Assembly (NCBI GenBank): GCA_027315005.1 | Contig: DAHUZT010000129.1 | Coordinates: forward strand, 1 to 32,549 | Direction of reading: 5' to 3' | DNA from: Acidimicrobiaceae bacterium | GTDB taxonomy: Bacteria > Actinomycetota > Acidimicrobiia > Acidimicrobiales > RAAP-2 | DNA: 32,549 nt | Part shown: positions 1-7,262 of the stretch, piece after piece | Layout: each line of letters begins with the position of its first letter | Position numbering within the stretch: position 1 is the stretch's first letter | Position numbers and translations under genes: made by a program | The notes under the pieces: model-generated | Told to the model about the DNA's origin: nothing | Database searches by the model: none | Seen by the model: only the letters and a program-made list of their open reading frames with translations

Positions 1-63
1 GAGAGTGTCACGTACGGTTCTGCGAGAGCGGGAGGGGGAGGCTCCCTCCCGCCACTCACTTGA
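1..63 (+). mobile_element. 3' end of a group II intron (partial domain V plus domain VI)
   Basis: The first 20 bases match the 3' half of a group II intron domain V: a GAGA tetraloop (1-4), a five-base stem strand (5-9), the ACG bulge region (10-12) and the lower-stem strand TACGGTTC (13-20). The spacing is the same as in the canonical 34-nt domain. A short linker leads to a strong hairpin with stem 28-36/44-52 (GCGGGAGGG with CCCTCCCGC), which fits domain VI. The pyrimidine-rich end (CACTCACTTGA, 53-63) resembles bacterial intron 3' ends, though the exact boundary (about 59-63) is not certain. The rest of the intron, including any reverse transcriptase gene, would lie left of the window. This rests on motif recognition only; the 5' half of domain V cannot be seen. 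Confidence 0.72.
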
Positions 64-113
64 AAGGGGGATGGGGAACCGGGCTCGCGAGAGCACCGCG
101 CCCCTGACTACCA

Positions 114-1208
114 ATGGACTTCGAGCTCTCGGAGGATCAGCAGGCCCTCGGTGCAGCGGCGCGGGACCTGCTCGATGATCTCTCCGATCATGACGCGGTC
201 CGTTCCCACCTGGTCTCGGGGGCACCGTTCGATGCCCGGCTATTCGAGGCCATGGCGAATCAGGGCTGGCTAGGGGTGGCCCTGGAGGAGTCCGAAGGCG
301 GCCTCGGTCTCGGATGGGTGGAGGCGGTGGTGCTGCTGGAGGAGCTCGGGCGCCACACGGCACCGGTCCCGTTCCTCCCCAGCCTGCTGGCGCTCAGCGC
401 GTTGGCCGGGTCGCGGTCCGGGGGCGAGTCGGTGCCGGACGAGTGGATCGCCGAACTGGCAGCCGGCCAGCGGCTCGGCTGCGTCGGATGGAGCAACGAG
501 CGCGCCGGCTCGGTGGCGTCGAGGCTCGGAACGAGTTGGGCGCTCACGGGCCGGTTCGGACTGGTCGAGGGGGCGGCTGTGGCCGATGTGGCGATCCTGG
601 CGGTTGCCGATGGAGTCTTCGCGGTCGACCTCTCCGTCACCGGTCGTCCGCCGAGCGAACCGGCGATGGACCGCACGAGGACACTGTCGTGGCTGGTCCT
701 CGAAGATGTCCCTGCCATCCGGCTCGGGGGGGAGAAGCTGGCCACCGACCTGATCGATCTCGGTGCGGTGGGTACCTCGGCGGAGCTGCTGGGCGGGGCC
801 TGCCGGGTCCTCGAGCTCAGCGCCCGCTACGCCAAGGATCGGATCCAGTTCGGTCGGCCGATCGGGAGCTTCCAGGCCGTCAAGCACCGCTGCGCGGACA
901 TGGTGGTGGACACTGAGGGCATGCGGTCGGCGACCTGGTACGCGGCGTGGTCCCTCTCCAACCACCAGGCCGGGCGGTCCCTCGACGCCTCGACGGCAAA
1001 GGTGTGGTGCAACGACGCATCCAGGCGGGTCATGGCTTCGGGATTGCAGGTCCATGGGGGGATCGGGTTCACCTGGGAGCACGACTTCCACCTGTACCTG
1101 AAGCGCTCCCAGTTCGAGCAGTGCAGCTTCGGGGACGGGGCCTACCATCGCCGGCGACTCTCTGGCCTCCTCCACGACCGGCTGGTCTCCGGGACCGACC
1201 TGTTCTGA
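114..1208 (+). CDS. Acyl-CoA dehydrogenase family protein (FadE-like)
   Basis: Flavin-dependent alpha,beta-dehydrogenation of an acyl-CoA thioester is the expected reaction. The 364-residue protein has the N-terminal helical domain, a middle beta domain, and the C-terminal helical domain with QFGRPIGSFQAVKH (about 245-258, FAD-contacting) and QVHGGIGFTWEHDFHLY (from about 312). It is slightly shorter than typical 380-400 residue enzymes. The usual C-terminal catalytic Glu context (YEGT) is not present; the corresponding stretch reads FGDGAYHR. This resembles the shorter subunits of heteromeric actinobacterial enzymes acting on steroid or other bulky acyl-CoAs, so a partner subunit may be needed (inference). 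No clear Shine-Dalgarno precedes the ATG. The only neighbour upstream in the window is the intron end, and the gene is convergent with the VOC–SDR–P450 group. Confidence 0.88.
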   Translation: MDFELSEDQQALGAAARDLLDDLSDHDAVRSHLVSGAPFDARLFEAMANQGWLGVALEESEGGLGLGWVEAVVLLEELGRHTAPVPFLPSLLALSALAGSRSGGESVPDEWIAELAAGQRLGCVGWSNERAGSVASRLGTSWALTGRFGLVEGAAVADVAILAVADGVFAVDLSVTGRPPSEPAMDRTRTLSWLVLEDVPAIRLGGEKLATDLIDLGAVGTSAELLGGACRVLELSARYAKDRIQFGRPIGSFQAVKHRCADMVVDTEGMRSATWYAAWSLSNHQAGRSLDASTAKVWCNDASRRVMASGLQVHGGIGFTWEHDFHLYLKRSQFEQCSFGDGAYHRRRLSGLLHDRLVSGTDLF

Positions 1209-1247
1209 ACGGGTCGGTCGGTCCGGTTCTGGCCCGGTCGGCACCGG

Positions 1248-1676
1248 TCAGCCGGTCAGCAGCTCGATGATCTGTCCGTCGGGGTCGGTGATGCACACGG
1301 CGGCACCGACGTCGGTTTCGCCGAGCACGGTGCCGCCGAAGTCCGGCACCCGTCCGACGAGTGAATCGCGTGCGGTGACGGTCAACGAGAGATGGGTGAG
1401 CCCGGGCTGGTTCATCGGGTGGTCCCGGGCTTCGGGGTTGCCGTCCCTGTCCCAGTGCAGGAGCTCGAGGACGAACCCGTCGAGCGTCAGATACACGGCG
1501 GTGAGGTTGGTGGGTGAGGCGACACGGCAGATCGTGGAGGTACCTCGATCCGGTGGCGTGAGCTGGCGTTGGTAGGAGAAGCCCAGGAGCTCCTCGTAGA
1601 ACCGCCTGCTCCGTACGAGGTCGGTGACGGTCACTCCGACCCAGTTGAACGACACCGAACCGGTGGTCCGGGTCAT
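1248..1676 (-). CDS. VOC (glyoxalase/bleomycin-resistance) family protein
   Basis: This 142-residue protein has the two beta-alpha-beta-beta-beta modules of the vicinal oxygen chelate superfamily: VGVTVTDLVRSRRFYEELLGF near the N-terminus, VLELLHW in the middle, then LTHLSLTV and DPDGQIIELL. Family members bind a metal through His/Glu ligands and act as glyoxalases, epimerases or dioxygenases. The first ligand, usually His just before VGLTV, appears to be Trp12, while the later Glu, His and Glu positions are kept. The metal site may therefore be altered. The start codon overlaps the stop of the preceding short-chain dehydrogenase as ATGA, so the two are probably translationally coupled. The substrate cannot be told from sequence. 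Confidence 0.85.
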   Translation of the reverse strand: MTRTTGSVSFNWVGVTVTDLVRSRRFYEELLGFSYQRQLTPPDRGTSTICRVASPTNLTAVYLTLDGFVLELLHWDRDGNPEARDHPMNQPGLTHLSLTVTARDSLVGRVPDFGGTVLGETDVGAAVCITDPDGQIIELLTG

Positions 1677-2572
1677 GTTCGGGCTGCGTCCTGGCTGAGA
1701 CCGCCAGGCATGACCATGCCGACCGGCTGGAGGTGCTGACCGAGCATCGAGTCGAACTCACCCGCCAGCGCGCCCGCGTCCCATCCGCCTTCACGATGCA
1801 TCCAGGCGATCGGGCGTGGATGCTGGAACAGGGTGAAGGCCCAGTCGGAACGTCCGAACAGCTGACCATTGACCCCCTCTGCGCGCTCCGAGGCCAGGTA
1901 GACGACGATCGGGGTGTTGAGCGCCGGGTCCAGGGTGGAAGGAGGTGCTTCCCCCCCGGCGTACAGCGAGGCGGTCATCCGGGTGGCGCCGGCCGGTGCC
2001 ACCGCGTTCACGGTGATCCCCGACCGACCGAGCTCCAGTGCCCACACGAAGGTCATCCCCATGATGCCGGCCTTGGCAGCCGCGTAGTTCGTCTGGCCGA
2101 AGTTACCGCGGAGCCCTGCCGATGAGGTGATGTTGATGACGCGCCCGTAGCCGACTTTCCTCATCGGGTCGACCGCATGCCGGGTGCAGTTGAAGGTCCC
2201 CTTCAGGTGGGTGGAGATGACCGCGTCGAAGTCGTCCGGCTCCAACTTCACCAGTGTCCGGTCGCGCACGATACCGGCGTTGTTGACCAGGATGTCGATG
2301 CGGCCGAAATGGTCGAGCGCGGTCCCGATGATGCGTCCGGCCGCTTCGAAGTCGGCGACCGAGTCATGGGAGACGACCGCGCGCCCGCCCCGGGCGGTGA
2401 TGGCGGAGCAGACCTCGGCGGCCGGGTCCTCCCCGGTTTCGTCGCCGCGGAGACCGACGCCGATGTCGTTGACCACCACCGCTGCACCTTCCGCCGCAAG
2501 CGCCAGGGCGAATTCGCGGCCGATGCCCCTCCCCGCTCCGGTCACGACGGCAACCCTTTCGTCCAACAACAT
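1673..2572 (-). CDS. Short-chain dehydrogenase/reductase (3-hydroxyacyl-CoA dehydrogenase-like)
   Basis: NAD(P)-dependent oxidoreductase of the classical SDR family, 299 residues from the ATG at 2572. That start is preceded by GGAGG at a 4-base spacing; an in-frame GTG at 2599 has no such support. Visible motifs are TGAGRGIG (11-18, dinucleotide binding), NNAG (97-100), ITSSAG with the catalytic Ser (about 150) and YxxxK (Tyr163, Lys167). The charged insert after the second beta strand and the roughly 60-residue tail after the core resemble the dehydrogenase part of peroxisomal-type multifunctional enzymes and steroid SDRs. A role in beta-oxidation of a bulky acyl-CoA is therefore plausible but inferred. 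It overlaps the downstream VOC gene by 4 bp and lies downstream of the P450 gene's divergent partner region on the same strand. Confidence 0.88.
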   Translation of the reverse strand: MLLDERVAVVTGAGRGIGREFALALAAEGAAVVVNDIGVGLRGDETGEDPAAEVCSAITARGGRAVVSHDSVADFEAAGRIIGTALDHFGRIDILVNNAGIVRDRTLVKLEPDDFDAVISTHLKGTFNCTRHAVDPMRKVGYGRVINITSSAGLRGNFGQTNYAAAKAGIMGMTFVWALELGRSGITVNAVAPAGATRMTASLYAGGEAPPSTLDPALNTPIVVYLASERAEGVNGQLFGRSDWAFTLFQHPRPIAWMHREGGWDAGALAGEFDSMLGQHLQPVGMVMPGGLSQDAART

Positions 2573-2625
2573 CGTGCCTCCGATCTCATCCACGCCCACC
2601 GGTCGTGGACGCTTGCAGATCCTAT

Positions 2626-2659
2626 TGAACCTTCAGCCGGACTGAACCTTCAGCCGGTC
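2626..2659. repeat. Two tandem 17-bp direct repeats upstream of the SDR gene
   Basis: TGAACCTTCAGCCGG occurs at 2626-2640 and again at 2643-2657 with a 17-bp period, followed by the degenerate TTGAGCCGGTCCGG (2666-2679). The repeats lie in the 134-bp stretch between the P450 stop and the SDR start and could be an operator or a simple duplication. No other feature is clear in that stretch. Confidence 0.7.
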
Positions 2660-2733
2660 AGGTCGGTTGAGCCGGTCCGGCTTCGTCGGCCTCGCTACGC
2701 CTGCCTCAGCACAGCCGGCTCAGCAGGGCCGAC

Positions 2734-3990
2734 TCAGAAGGGCCGCTCGACTCCGACCGTTGGTCCGGGAGTGAAGTCGATCGGCATCGTCACCACCCCG
2801 GCCAGCTCCGGATTCCCCCGATAGAAACGGGTGGCCTCCCGATCGACCCGGTAGTCGGGGATCCTGGTCAGCACTTCACGCATCATCGCCACGAACATCG
2901 CCCTCGCGATGTGCATACCGATGCAGCGGTGCGGCCCGACGCCGAAGGCCAGGTGAGGGTTGGGCGATCGGTCGAGCACCACCTCTTCGGGTCGATCGAA
3001 CACCTTCTCGTCGAAGTTGGCGGACAACCAGCTCAACAGCACGAAGTCTCCCCGTTCCAACTGCTGACCGCCCAGCTCGATGTCGGCGGTGACCGTTCTG
3101 GTGAGCGTCTCGTTGACCGAGGTGAAACGCAGGAACTCTTCGGTGGCCGGAACCAGGAGATCGGGATCGTCGATCAGCTTCTGGCGTAGCTCGGGACGGA
3201 CGTCCAGATGGTGGAGGGTCAGCGAGGTCAGGGACGTGGTGGTATCGAGCCCTCCGCCGATGAGGTTCCACAGCACGCCGATCAGCTCGTCGTCGCGCAA
3301 CCTTCGGCCGTCCTCGATCTCCAGAGCCACCAGGCGGCTGAGGATGTCCTCTTTCGGTTCGACGCGACGTTCGGCTGCCACCCGCAACAGCTCGGCGATC
3401 ATGGCGTCCATGAGCGACCGGGCGTGGGCCGCTTGCTCGGATCCCGCCCCGTGGGCGTTCATGGAGTGGAAGACCTCGGCGTAGTAGGACCAGCTCTCGC
3501 AGGGCAGTCCGACCATCTTCATGGTGAGGATGGCCGGGACCGGGTTGGCGAAGTCCTTCACCACGTCCATCCGTCCCTCGCTGATCATCTGGTCGAGGAA
3601 CCACGTGGCGCACTGCTCGATGAAGGGCTGGTAGCCGGCGACCGCCGAGGGGAGCATGAACGGATTGAGAAGCCTTCGGAGCGCGGCGTGGGTCGGGCCC
3701 TCGACCTCGGCGATGAGTGCCGGGGGCACCCCGGGCATGCGGGGAATGCCCATGATTCCAAGGTATTCGATCCCGTCGGGAGAACTCTCCTCGTACTTGC
3801 TGGTGAAGGTGGCGCCGTCCCGGGATACCGCGGCGACCTCGTCGTAACCGCTCACCACCCAGAAACCCCCGTAGTGGGGGTTGTGGGCGACCGGGCAACG
3901 GCGCTGCCTCATCCACTCTTCGTGCCGGTGGTCGAAGAATTCCTCCGAATGATGATCGAACTCGGAGATTGCGCCGTCGGTCACAGGCAT
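2734..3990 (-). CDS. Cytochrome P450
   Basis: Haem-thiolate monooxygenase, 418 residues from the ATG at 3990. The start is set by a strong ribosome binding site (AGGAAGGAA, 6-8 bases before the ATG); the frame stays open upstream to 4113 but has no such site. It has the I-helix acid-alcohol motif (GGGLDTTTS), the K-helix ExxR (EEFLRF) and the haem loop FGVGPHRCIG, with the ligand Cys at about residue 356. There is no membrane anchor, as expected for a soluble bacterial P450 using separate ferredoxin and reductase, neither of which is nearby. Sequence style resembles the CYP125/CYP142-like lipid hydroxylases of actinobacteria, and the SDR, VOC and acyl-CoA dehydrogenase neighbours fit sterol or fatty acid catabolism, but the substrate is not known. 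Confidence 0.93.
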   Translation of the reverse strand: MPVTDGAISEFDHHSEEFFDHRHEEWMRQRRCPVAHNPHYGGFWVVSGYDEVAAVSRDGATFTSKYEESSPDGIEYLGIMGIPRMPGVPPALIAEVEGPTHAALRRLLNPFMLPSAVAGYQPFIEQCATWFLDQMISEGRMDVVKDFANPVPAILTMKMVGLPCESWSYYAEVFHSMNAHGAGSEQAAHARSLMDAMIAELLRVAAERRVEPKEDILSRLVALEIEDGRRLRDDELIGVLWNLIGGGLDTTTSLTSLTLHHLDVRPELRQKLIDDPDLLVPATEEFLRFTSVNETLTRTVTADIELGGQQLERGDFVLLSWLSANFDEKVFDRPEEVVLDRSPNPHLAFGVGPHRCIGMHIARAMFVAMMREVLTRIPDYRVDREATRFYRGNPELAGVVTMPIDFTPGPTVGVERPF

Positions 3991-4235
3991 CGACCATTCC
4001 TTCCTCTCGCAGCTCGCGCAGCCGGATCCCGGCGGGCGGTCGAGTCCGACGCTCCCCGGAGGCGGGCTTGCCCGCAGCCAGGGGAGCCGACCTGACGCCC
4101 CACAGCCTGCCACCCGGCAGGGCCCCCCGGGAGAATCGGGCCTCGGCGCTCGAACGCGGGGTTCGCCACCTGGTCGCGGCGGCGCCGGTCACCCCGCCGG
4201 GACGGGAGATGACCGGCGAGGACCCACGTTCCCGG

Positions 4236-4248
4236 TACTGTTCACTCC
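4236..4248 (+). promoter_or_regulatory. Candidate leaderless promoter -10 of xerC
   Basis: TACTGT (4236-4241) lies 7 bases before the ATG at 4249, and no Shine-Dalgarno is present. This spacing places the transcription start at or next to the start codon. The remaining divergent region (3991-4235) shows GC-rich inverted repeats but no clear -35. Confidence 0.5.
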
Positions 4249-5190
4249 ATGGCCTGGGAGATCGACGGGTTCGAGCGGTCCATCGGTGGCCTGGCGCAGT
4301 CGACCGTGCGGGTCTACGTGTCCGACGTCCGACGGTTCGCCGACTGGGCGGCCCGGGGCGGAGCCGCGGGCCCCTCTGACTGCGACCGCCTGGTCTTGCG
4401 CCGGTACCTCGCCTCACTCTCGACTCGACGCTACGCCCGCTCGAGCATCGCCCGGACGGCGGCATCGTTGCGCTCCTACTTCCAATGGTGCGCCCGGCGC
4501 GGTCTCGTCGCTGGAGATCCCTCGGCCCGACTCTCCGCTCCGTCGGCCCGTTCCCGGCTGCCCCGGGTGCTGGCCCACTCCGAGCTCGAATCGCTCCTCG
4601 ATCCCGATGATGAGCGGCGCAACGGTCTCGAAGAGGATCGGGACCGGGTCCCCGAGACGGCGCAGGGTGGTGTCATTGCCGATCGTGGCCGTGAACCTGT
4701 CGATCTCCGCGACGACGCCGCGCTCGAGCTTCTCTACGGGAGCGGTCTCCGGGTGGGTGAGCTCTGCGGCCTGGACCTGCGCGACGTCGACTGCGAACGA
4801 TTGACGCTGACCGTGATGGGAAAGGGATCCAAGCAACGCCAGGTGGTGATGCACCAACGTTGTGCCAATGCGGTGCGCACCTGGCGTGACCGGGGCCGGC
4901 CGGCGATGACGACCGGCGAGAGCCCGGCTTCGGCGCTCTTCCTCAATCGGCGCGGACATCGACTGGGACCCCGTGATGTCCGCCGGATCGTCGATCGGAG
5001 ATCTCCGGTCCCGACTCACCCACATGCGCTTCGCCACAGCTTCGCCACTCACCTCCTCGATGGAGGAGCGGACCTTCGAGTGGTGCAGGAGCTGCTCGGG
5101 CACTCCAGCCTTCAGACGACACAGGTCTACACTCATGTGAGCAAGGAGCGGTTGCTTGCCGTCTACTCGGGGACCCACCCGCGGGCCTAA
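4249..5190 (+). CDS. xerC: Tyrosine recombinase XerC
   Basis: Site-specific recombinase that, with XerD, resolves chromosome dimers at dif. The 313-residue protein has the N-terminal core-binding SAM-like domain (about 1-105) and a complete catalytic domain: Arg168 (GLRVGEL), Lys192 (GKGSKQR), His259 and Arg262 (HALRHSFATH), His285 (LGHSS) and the nucleophile Tyr294 (TQVYTHVS). Position next to a WhiG-type sigma factor and rpsB is the standard actinobacterial xerC context, which argues against a phage or island integrase. An insertion of about 28 charged residues (roughly 122-150) lies between the two domains and is absent from typical XerC. The stop codon is 8 bp before the sigma factor start and sits within that gene's ribosome binding region. 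Confidence 0.92.
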   Translation: MAWEIDGFERSIGGLAQSTVRVYVSDVRRFADWAARGGAAGPSDCDRLVLRRYLASLSTRRYARSSIARTAASLRSYFQWCARRGLVAGDPSARLSAPSARSRLPRVLAHSELESLLDPDDERRNGLEEDRDRVPETAQGGVIADRGREPVDLRDDAALELLYGSGLRVGELCGLDLRDVDCERLTLTVMGKGSKQRQVVMHQRCANAVRTWRDRGRPAMTTGESPASALFLNRRGHRLGPRDVRRIVDRRSPVPTHPHALRHSFATHLLDGGADLRVVQELLGHSSLQTTQVYTHVSKERLLAVYSGTHPRA

Positions 5191-5198
5191 GGGGACAA

Positions 5199-6044
5199 TT
5201 GCCTACGAACTCGGAAATGGCGGGGCACGGCGTCGAGGCGCTGTGGTCGGAGTACAAACGCACCGGCAGGCGTGCCCTTCGCGATCAGCTCATCGTGCAC
5301 TACGCCCCGGTGGTGAAATATGTGGCCGGCCGGGTGTCGGTGGGCCTGCCGCGTCACGTGGACGAGTCCGATCTGGCCAGCTACGGGATCATCGGGCTCA
5401 TGGATGCCATCGAACGGTTCGAACCGGAACGGAAGATCAAGTTCGAGACCTACGCCATCCCCCGCATCAAGGGCGCGATCATCGACGAGCTCCGTTCCAT
5501 CGACTGGGTACCACGTTCGGTGCGATCCAAGGCTCGAGCTGTCGAGCAGGCGTACTCCCGCCTCGAGGCGACGTTGCACCGGACGCCGACCGACGCCGAG
5601 GTGGCGGCCGACCTGGAGATGACCGACACGGAGTTCCAGACCACATTGCGCAAGATCTCGTTCGTCGGAGTCGTGGCGCTGGACGAGGTGTTCCGGGGGG
5701 CTGACCGGTCGGACCGCTCGACACTCGGGGAGACCCTCCCGGACAGCACGGCCGGTCCCATGGACACCTTTGAGGTGAAGGAGACCAAAGAGGCGCTCGT
5801 CCGTGCGGTGAGCCAGATGGCCGAGCGGGAGAAGACCGTGCTCACCTTGTACTACTACGAAGGTCTCACCCTGGCCGAGATAGGCGACATCCTGGGAGTG
5901 ACCGAGAGCCGGGTGTGCCAGATCCATACCAAAGCGGTCCTCCAACTCCGGGCCAAGTTGGCCGACCGTCCCGAGGGGTCGAACCGCCGCACGTCGTCGG
6001 GCGATCTCGATGCGAAGCGGGTGACCACCTCTCGGGCCGGCTGA
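5199..6044 (+). CDS. whiG: RNA polymerase sigma factor, FliA/WhiG family
   Basis: Alternative sigma-70 family factor, 281 residues, with region 2 (ASYGIIGLMDAIERFEP and the region 2.4 helix), region 3 (RTPTDAEVAADLEM) and the region 4.2 helix-turn-helix (LTLAEIGDILGVTESRVCQ). In Streptomyces the orthologue WhiG sits beside rpsB and controls sporulation; in motile actinobacteria the same family drives flagellar genes. Which role applies here cannot be decided. I use the TTG start at 5199 because AAGGGGAC lies just upstream, overlapping the xerC stop. An in-frame ATG at 5217 lacks a ribosome binding site. The 8-bp gap suggests coupling to xerC. The family is often held by an anti-sigma factor; none is encoded here. 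Confidence 0.88.
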   Translation: MPTNSEMAGHGVEALWSEYKRTGRRALRDQLIVHYAPVVKYVAGRVSVGLPRHVDESDLASYGIIGLMDAIERFEPERKIKFETYAIPRIKGAIIDELRSIDWVPRSVRSKARAVEQAYSRLEATLHRTPTDAEVAADLEMTDTEFQTTLRKISFVGVVALDEVFRGADRSDRSTLGETLPDSTAGPMDTFEVKETKEALVRAVSQMAEREKTVLTLYYYEGLTLAEIGDILGVTESRVCQIHTKAVLQLRAKLADRPEGSNRRTSSGDLDAKRVTTSRAG

Positions 6045-6386
6045 GCACCGGGGCCGATTGCGGGGTCCGAGCCTCGGCGTGGGCCGTCGGAACCGTCACA
6101 TCCCCTCCTGATCGTTCCCGTTCCGGCCGGTCGGGCCGGTCGGGCCGGGTGGGGTACCGGCTGCGTCGAGTGGAGCGGGGGCGACTGGAGCGGTACCATG
6201 AACCGGCCGTGTCGCCCGTACCTCGATGGACTGGTACGGCAATGGACTGGTACGGCAATGGAATGGTACGGCAGTGGACTGGTACGGCAATGGAGCAGCA
6301 CCAATCGAGCCACCGACCGCGTCCACGGTCACCCTGGAGACGGGGTGCGTCGGTCGGGATGGAAAACCGTAGCGAGGAGACGTTGC
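6045..6386. other. Gene-free leader region before rpsB
   Basis: This 342-bp stretch has no convincing gene. It contains short GC-rich repeats (CCGGTCGGG in near-tandem copies around 6125-6150), two GGTACC sites about 40 bp apart, and four 16-bp tandem repeats (listed separately). The rpsB frame stays open upstream to an ATG at 6198, but that extension is repeat-derived and unlike S2. No strong promoter hexamers are evident, although rpsB probably has its own promoter here. Confidence 0.6.
6226..6289. repeat. Four tandem 16-bp repeats in the rpsB leader
   Basis: The unit ATGGACTGGTACGGCA is repeated at 6226, 6242, 6258 (one change: ATGGAATGG...) and 6274 (first base G), followed by a partial unit (ATGGA) at 6290. 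The period of 16 is not a multiple of three, so this is not a coding repeat. It ends about 97 bp before the rpsB start. Confidence 0.92.
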
Positions 6387-7262
6387 ATGGCTGTCGTTAC
6401 CATGAAGCAACTGCTGGGCGCGGGTGTCCACTTCGGACACCAGACCCGCCGTTGGAACCCGAAGATGCGCCGCTTCATCCTGGGTGAGCGCAACGGCATC
6501 TATCTGATCGACCTCCACCAGACGATGGAAGGCATCGAGGAGGCTTACGGCTACGTCCGCGACCTGGTGGCCGGGGGCGGGACCATCCTGTTCGTGGGTA
6601 CGAAGAAGCAGACCCAGGGCCCTGTTGCCACCTTTGCAGCGGCATGCGGCATGCCGTACGTCAACGAGCGCTGGCTGGGTGGGATGTTGACCAATTTCCA
6701 GACCGTCTCGACCCGGGTCAAGCGGATGAAGGAATTCGAGGCCATGCGCGACGCAGGTGACTTCGACGCCATGCCGAAGAAGGAGGCTCTGCGGCACACC
6801 CGGGAGTTGGAGAAGCTCGAACGCAATCTGGGAGGCATCCGGGGATTGGAGAACCTGCCCGACGCCATCTTCGTCATCGACACGAAGAAGGAGCAGATCG
6901 CGGTCACCGAGGCCAACAAGCTCCATATGCCGGTGGTCGCCGTCGTCGATACCAACTGCGACCCGGATGTCATCGACTTCGTGATACCCGGCAACGACGA
7001 CGCCATCCGGTCGGGGACCCTGCTCTGCCGAGTGATCGCCGACGCGGTCGTGGAGGGACGGTTCGTGGCCGACCAGCGCCCGGCGGTCGAAGCGGCCACC
7101 GCCGCTGCGGCGTCTGCTGCGTCTGCTGCGTCTGCTGCGTCTGCTGCGTCGGGCGCATCGGTCGTCCCGACCCCGACCGCCCCTGTCGCCTCCGAGCCGG
7201 AAGCCCCGACCGCCCCTGTGGCCTCCGAGCCGGAAGCGTCCCTCACCGGGGAGACTCCGTAG
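6387..7262 (+). CDS. rpsB: 30S ribosomal protein S2
   Basis: Structural protein of the small subunit, needed for S1 binding and initiation in many bacteria. The 291-residue product begins [20 protein letters not shown], the conserved S2 N-terminus, and keeps [32 protein letters not shown] and the DTNCDPD region. GAGGAGA ends 6 bases before the ATG and decides this start over the longer open frame. The body ends near residue 230. A low-complexity tail of about 60 residues follows, rich in Ala, Ser, Pro and Glu and built from short DNA repeats (7110-7150 and 7173-7238). The stop TAG shares its G with the GTG start of tsf. Confidence 0.97.
   Translation: MAVVTMKQLLGAGVHFGHQTRRWNPKMRRFILGERNGIYLIDLHQTMEGIEEAYGYVRDLVAGGGTILFVGTKKQTQGPVATFAAACGMPYVNERWLGGMLTNFQTVSTRVKRMKEFEAMRDAGDFDAMPKKEALRHTRELEKLERNLGGIRGLENLPDAIFVIDTKKEQIAVTEANKLHMPVVAVVDTNCDPDVIDFVIPGNDDAIRSGTLLCRVIADAVVEGRFVADQRPAVEAATAAAASAASAASAASAASGASVVPTPTAPVASEPEAPTAPVASEPEASLTGETP
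7110..7150 (+). repeat. 9-bp tandem repeat inside rpsB
   Basis: GCGTCTGCT is repeated 4.5 times in frame (7110, 7119, 7128, 7137 and partial 7146), encoding an Ala-Ser-Ala run in the S2 tail. The triplet-multiple period allows copy changes without a frameshift. Confidence 0.95.
7173..7238 (+). repeat. 33-bp tandem duplication inside rpsB
   Basis: Two nearly identical 33-bp units (7173-7205 and 7206-7238) encode [11 protein letters not shown] twice in the C-terminal tail of S2. Confidence 0.93.

Noticed and set aside
3991-4113. N-terminal extension of the P450 from 4113
   Set aside because: The extra residues are Pro/Gly/Arg-rich and unlike P450s; AGGAAGGAA supports the start at 3990.
4249-5190. 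The tyrosine recombinase as the integrase of a mobile element
   Set aside because: Its place beside the sigma factor and rpsB is the conserved xerC position and no attachment site or island gene is nearby.
6226-6289. Possible CRISPR array
   Set aside because: The 16-bp units are directly adjacent with no spacers and no cas genes are present.
6198-6386. N-terminal extension of rpsB from an upstream ATG
   Set aside because: The extra residues come from the 16-bp repeats, S2 homology begins at 6387, and a good ribosome binding site stands directly before 6387.
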